Below are positions 6,635-8,070 of a stretch of 8,070 bases of DNA, piece by piece (position 1 is the stretch's first letter; each line of letters begins with the position of its first letter). The translations under genes and the position numbers were made by a program. Source of the stretch: Candidatus Altarchaeota archaeon. GTDB taxonomy: Archaea > Altiarchaeota > Altiarchaeia > IMC4 > SCGC-AAA252-I15. The stretch covers positions 1-8,070 of the forward strand of contig JAPKXP010000132.1 in NCBI GenBank assembly GCA_026394745.1, written 5' to 3'. The notes under the pieces are model-generated. The model was not told where the DNA came from. It did not search any database and saw only the letters and a list, made by a program, of their open reading frames with translations.

Positions 6635-7330
6635 ATGGGCTCAAGATTAATACCGCAGAAGAGGGGCAGTGGAAGGCCAAGATTCCGTTCGCCTGGACAC
6701 AGGTACATGGGCAACGTATCATACCCGAAAGGAATATACGGCAAGGGGACTGGCGGCCAAGTCATCGACCTCGTCGACGACAGAGCCAGAACCGCCCCGC
6801 TTGCCAAAGTAATGCTCGAAGACTACAGTGAAATGCTCATGATCGCGCCTGAAGGAATCCAGGTCGGCCAGTGGATACAGACCGGTGATGAAGCGCCATC
6901 AGCCAAAGGCAACATACTCCCGCTGAAGAAGATTACGGAAGGTACTGACATCTACAACATCGAATTGACGATGGGCGACGGCGGCAGGCTCGTCAGAGCT
7001 TCGGGGGGAGCAGCATCTATCGTATCCCACGAAAAAACATCAGGATTAACTCAAATCAGACTGCCTTCCAAGCAAACGATTTTCGTGAAAAGCAACGCCT
7101 ACGCGACCGTAGGACGAATCGCTGCAGGCGGAAGGAAGGACAAGCCGATGATTCACGCAGGCCAGCGATGGTACCAGAAGAAAGCAAGGAACAAGATGTA
7201 CCCGCGAGTTGGAGGAACGTCAATGAACGCGATGGACCACCCGCACGGCGGAGGGGGACACCCGCACGTTGGCAGACCAACCACAGTTTCAAGGAGCACT
7301 CCGCCTGGAAGCTTCTGCCTTCAAGGATAA
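6635..7330 (+). CDS. rpl2: 50S ribosomal protein uL2 (L2), C-terminus apparently altered
   Basis: uL2 helps bring the subunits together and supports the peptidyl transferase centre. The 231 residues start in the archaeal manner (MGSRLIPQKRGSGRPRFRSP). Family motifs include GRLVRASGGAASIV (117-130), RKDKPMIHAGQRWYQKKA (167-184), RVGGTSMNAMDHPHGGGGHP (191-210, with H202 matching the functionally important E. coli H229) and HVGRPTTVSRSTPPG (211-225). Archaeal L2 then normally continues as RKVGxIAARRTG plus a basic tail. Here the sequence changes after G225 to SFCLQG and stops, so the basic tail of roughly 10-18 residues is missing. From the same point another frame reads like an internal piece of uS19 (see 7309-7338). 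The body looks fully functional; whether the short tail is real or a sequence error is open. A GGAG at 6622-6625 lies 9 nt before the start codon. Confidence 0.94.
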   Translation: MGSRLIPQKRGSGRPRFRSPGHRYMGNVSYPKGIYGKGTGGQVIDLVDDRARTAPLAKVMLEDYSEMLMIAPEGIQVGQWIQTGDEAPSAKGNILPLKKITEGTDIYNIELTMGDGGRLVRASGGAASIVSHEKTSGLTQIRLPSKQTIFVKSNAYATVGRIAAGGRKDKPMIHAGQRWYQKKARNKMYPRVGGTSMNAMDHPHGGGGHPHVGRPTTVSRSTPPGSFCLQG

Positions 7331-7338
7331 GGAGGAAG
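7309..7338 (+). pseudogene. Remnant of the archaeal uS19 N-terminal region, without a start codon
   Basis: In the uS19 frame these ten codons read KLLPSRIRRK and run directly into MRRGLNEQEKKFL. From known archaeal uS19 sequences, the corresponding stretch is ELLPARQRR, then a few residues, then RGL, so this looks like genuine uS19 coding sequence, not a chance reading. No ATG, GTG or TTG occurs in this frame in the codons just upstream (from 7261), where it becomes a shadow of uL2. The first bases overlap the last codons of uL2 exactly where uL2 loses homology. I read this as the right-hand side of a deletion junction, or a sequence or assembly error. Confidence 0.65.
7331..7335 (+). promoter_or_regulatory. 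Shine-Dalgarno GGAGG that supports the short uS19 start
   Basis: GGAGG directly follows the uL2 stop and lies 3 nt before ATG 7339, the only usable start in the uS19 frame here. The same bases read as Arg codons in the uS19 remnant, so the site may have been a chance sequence that became usable after loss of the original start. Confidence 0.55.
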
Positions 7339-7632
7339 ATGAGGAGAGGCTTAAACGAGCAGGAGAAGAAATTTCTCGCCGGAGTAAGGAAAAACAAGAA
7401 GTCAGGCGACGGCAAGACCTTAAAGACGCACTGCAGGGAGATGCCGATACTGCCTGAGATGGTAGGCAGCAAGATAGGAGTCCACAACGGCAAGGAATTC
7501 ACGCTAGTAGACATCCAGCCGGAGATGATAGGACACTACCTCGGCGAGTTCACGCTAACAAGGAAGCCAATCAAGCACGGCGCACCAGGCGTCGGAGCGA
7601 CAAAGTCTTCAATGTTCGTTCCAGTAAAGTAA
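7339..7632 (+). CDS. rps19: 30S ribosomal protein uS19 (S19), N-terminally short for an archaeon
   Basis: uS19 lies in the head of the small subunit near the A-site finger and bridge B1. The 97 residues contain the conserved THCREMPILPEMVG (30-43), VHNGKEFTLVDIQPEMIGHYLGEF (48-71), TLTRK (72-76) and the archaeal C-terminus HGAPGVGATKSSMFVPVK (80-97). Archaeal uS19 is normally about 130-150 residues with an N-terminal part ending in ELLPARQRR-x-RGL. Here only MRRGL and onward follows a start codon, matching the start point of bacterial S19 (about 92 residues). ATG 7339 is supported by GGAGG and lies 8 nt after the uL2 stop. The ten in-frame codons before it still resemble uS19, which argues for N-terminal loss. 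It ends 7 nt before uL22. Confidence 0.9.
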   Translation: MRRGLNEQEKKFLAGVRKNKKSGDGKTLKTHCREMPILPEMVGSKIGVHNGKEFTLVDIQPEMIGHYLGEFTLTRKPIKHGAPGVGATKSSMFVPVK

Positions 7633-7639
7633 AGTTAGA

Positions 7640-8070
7640 ATGAAACTAGATTATTCCGTTAAACCAGAGGACGAGACAAAGGTCGTGAAGGCCATGGGGA
7701 GGGACATCAACATGTCCTTCAAGGACGCAGTCATGATAGCCGACAAGATTAGGGGTATGAAGCTGTCAAAGGCCTTAGAGTATATTGGTAAGGTTTCGGA
7801 GCTTAAGGCTGCCATACCGTACAAGAGGTTCCAAGAAGACATCGGCCACAGGAAAGGCAACACCCCGAAGATTGCGAAGTACCCGCAGAAGGCGGCGAAG
7901 TACGTGATTGGAGTACTCAAGAACGTCCAAGCCAACGCCGAATTCAAGGGTTTGAACCCAGACAAGATGAAGATCATCCACGTCCAAGCCCAGAAGGGCA
8001 TAGGCAGGAGAAGGAGAAAGCCAACCGGAAGATGGGGCGCGTGGGAGACGCAGTACGTCCACTTCCAGGT
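7640..8070 (+). CDS. rpl22: 50S ribosomal protein uL22 (L22), 3' end beyond window
   Basis: 143 codons are visible from ATG 7640 with no stop, so the last few residues lie outside the window; archaeal L22 is usually about 150 residues. uL22 binds all domains of 23S rRNA and its beta-hairpin lines the exit tunnel. Recognisable parts are MKLDYSVKPEDETKVVKAMG at the N-terminus, ADKIRGMKLSKALEYIGKV (about 34-52), PYKRFQEDIGHRKG, YPQKAAKYVIGVLKNVQANAEFKGL in the middle, and the tunnel hairpin with IIHVQAQKGIGRRRRKPTGRWGAW near the end. No Shine-Dalgarno is evident upstream (aaagttaga), so re-initiation after uS19, 7 nt away, is likely. The operon is expected to continue with uS3. Confidence 0.94.
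   Translation, partial: MKLDYSVKPEDETKVVKAMGRDINMSFKDAVMIADKIRGMKLSKALEYIGKVSELKAAIPYKRFQEDIGHRKGNTPKIAKYPQKAAKYVIGVLKNVQANAEFKGLNPDKMKIIHVQAQKGIGRRRRKPTGRWGAWETQYVHFQ

Noticed and set aside
7309..7314. AAGCTT (HindIII) at the uL2/uS19 junction as a cloning scar.
   Set aside because: The hexamer also occurs at 3602-3607 in an unremarkable place, and about two copies are expected by chance in 8 kb. The coincidence is noted but is weak evidence.
7307..7320. Programmed frameshifting making a uL2-uS19 fusion protein.
   Set aside because: No slippery heptamer is visible at 7300-7312, and a fusion would still lack the uL2 basic tail and the uS19 N-terminus.
7168..7338. An ATG at 7168 in the uS19 frame as the true uS19 start.
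   Set aside because: Codons from 7168 to about 7308 are an out-of-frame reading of the well-conserved uL2 C-terminal region and show no uS19-like sequence; similarity begins only at 7309.

Overview
The window is archaeal chromosomal DNA. Six ribosomal protein genes run in the order uL3, uL4, uL23, uL2, uS19, uL22, the first part of the archaeal S10-type cluster, and their sequences are archaeal in type. Upstream are a multi-OB-fold archaeal RPA and a DUF63 membrane protein, both archaeal families. Frequent ATA, AGG and AGA codons are visible. I cannot name the lineage; a euryarchaeal or DPANN-type genome is possible but is only inference.

Layout: (1) positions 1-425, minus strand, the 5' part of a membrane-anchored, highly charged protein cut by the window edge. 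(2) 426-561, a divergent promoter region. (3) 562-3602, plus strand, two tightly packed genes: a secreted beta-propeller surface protein with Ca-binding DxNxDG loops, a Thr-rich stalk and a C-terminal membrane anchor, followed 2 nt later by replication protein A (ssDNA-binding; three OB folds plus a zinc-containing OB fold). (4) 3609-4433, minus strand, a DUF63 polytopic membrane protein, convergent with RPA. (5) 4434-4596, a second divergent promoter region. (6) 4597-8070, plus strand, the ribosomal operon, which continues past the window.

The genes that open transcription units appear leaderless or nearly so: each has an AT-rich TATA-like element centred about 30-34 nt before the start codon (for uL3 this depends on which of two candidate boxes is used) and no Shine-Dalgarno. 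Several downstream genes have recognisable Shine-Dalgarno sequences (AAGGAG, GGTGA, GGAGG).

The most notable irregularity is the uL2/uS19 boundary. uL2 follows its family up to the ...TPPG motif, then ends in six unrelated residues. In another frame, starting at that same point, are ten codons (KLLPSRIRRK) matching the internal archaeal uS19 motif ELLPARQRR, but with no start codon upstream. This looks like a deletion that removed the uL2 tail and the uS19 N-terminus, either real or an assembly error. What is left of uS19 begins at an ATG with a good GGAGG and has roughly bacterial uS19 length. I found no mobile element, CRISPR array, tRNA or rRNA, and no convincing new multi-gene system.
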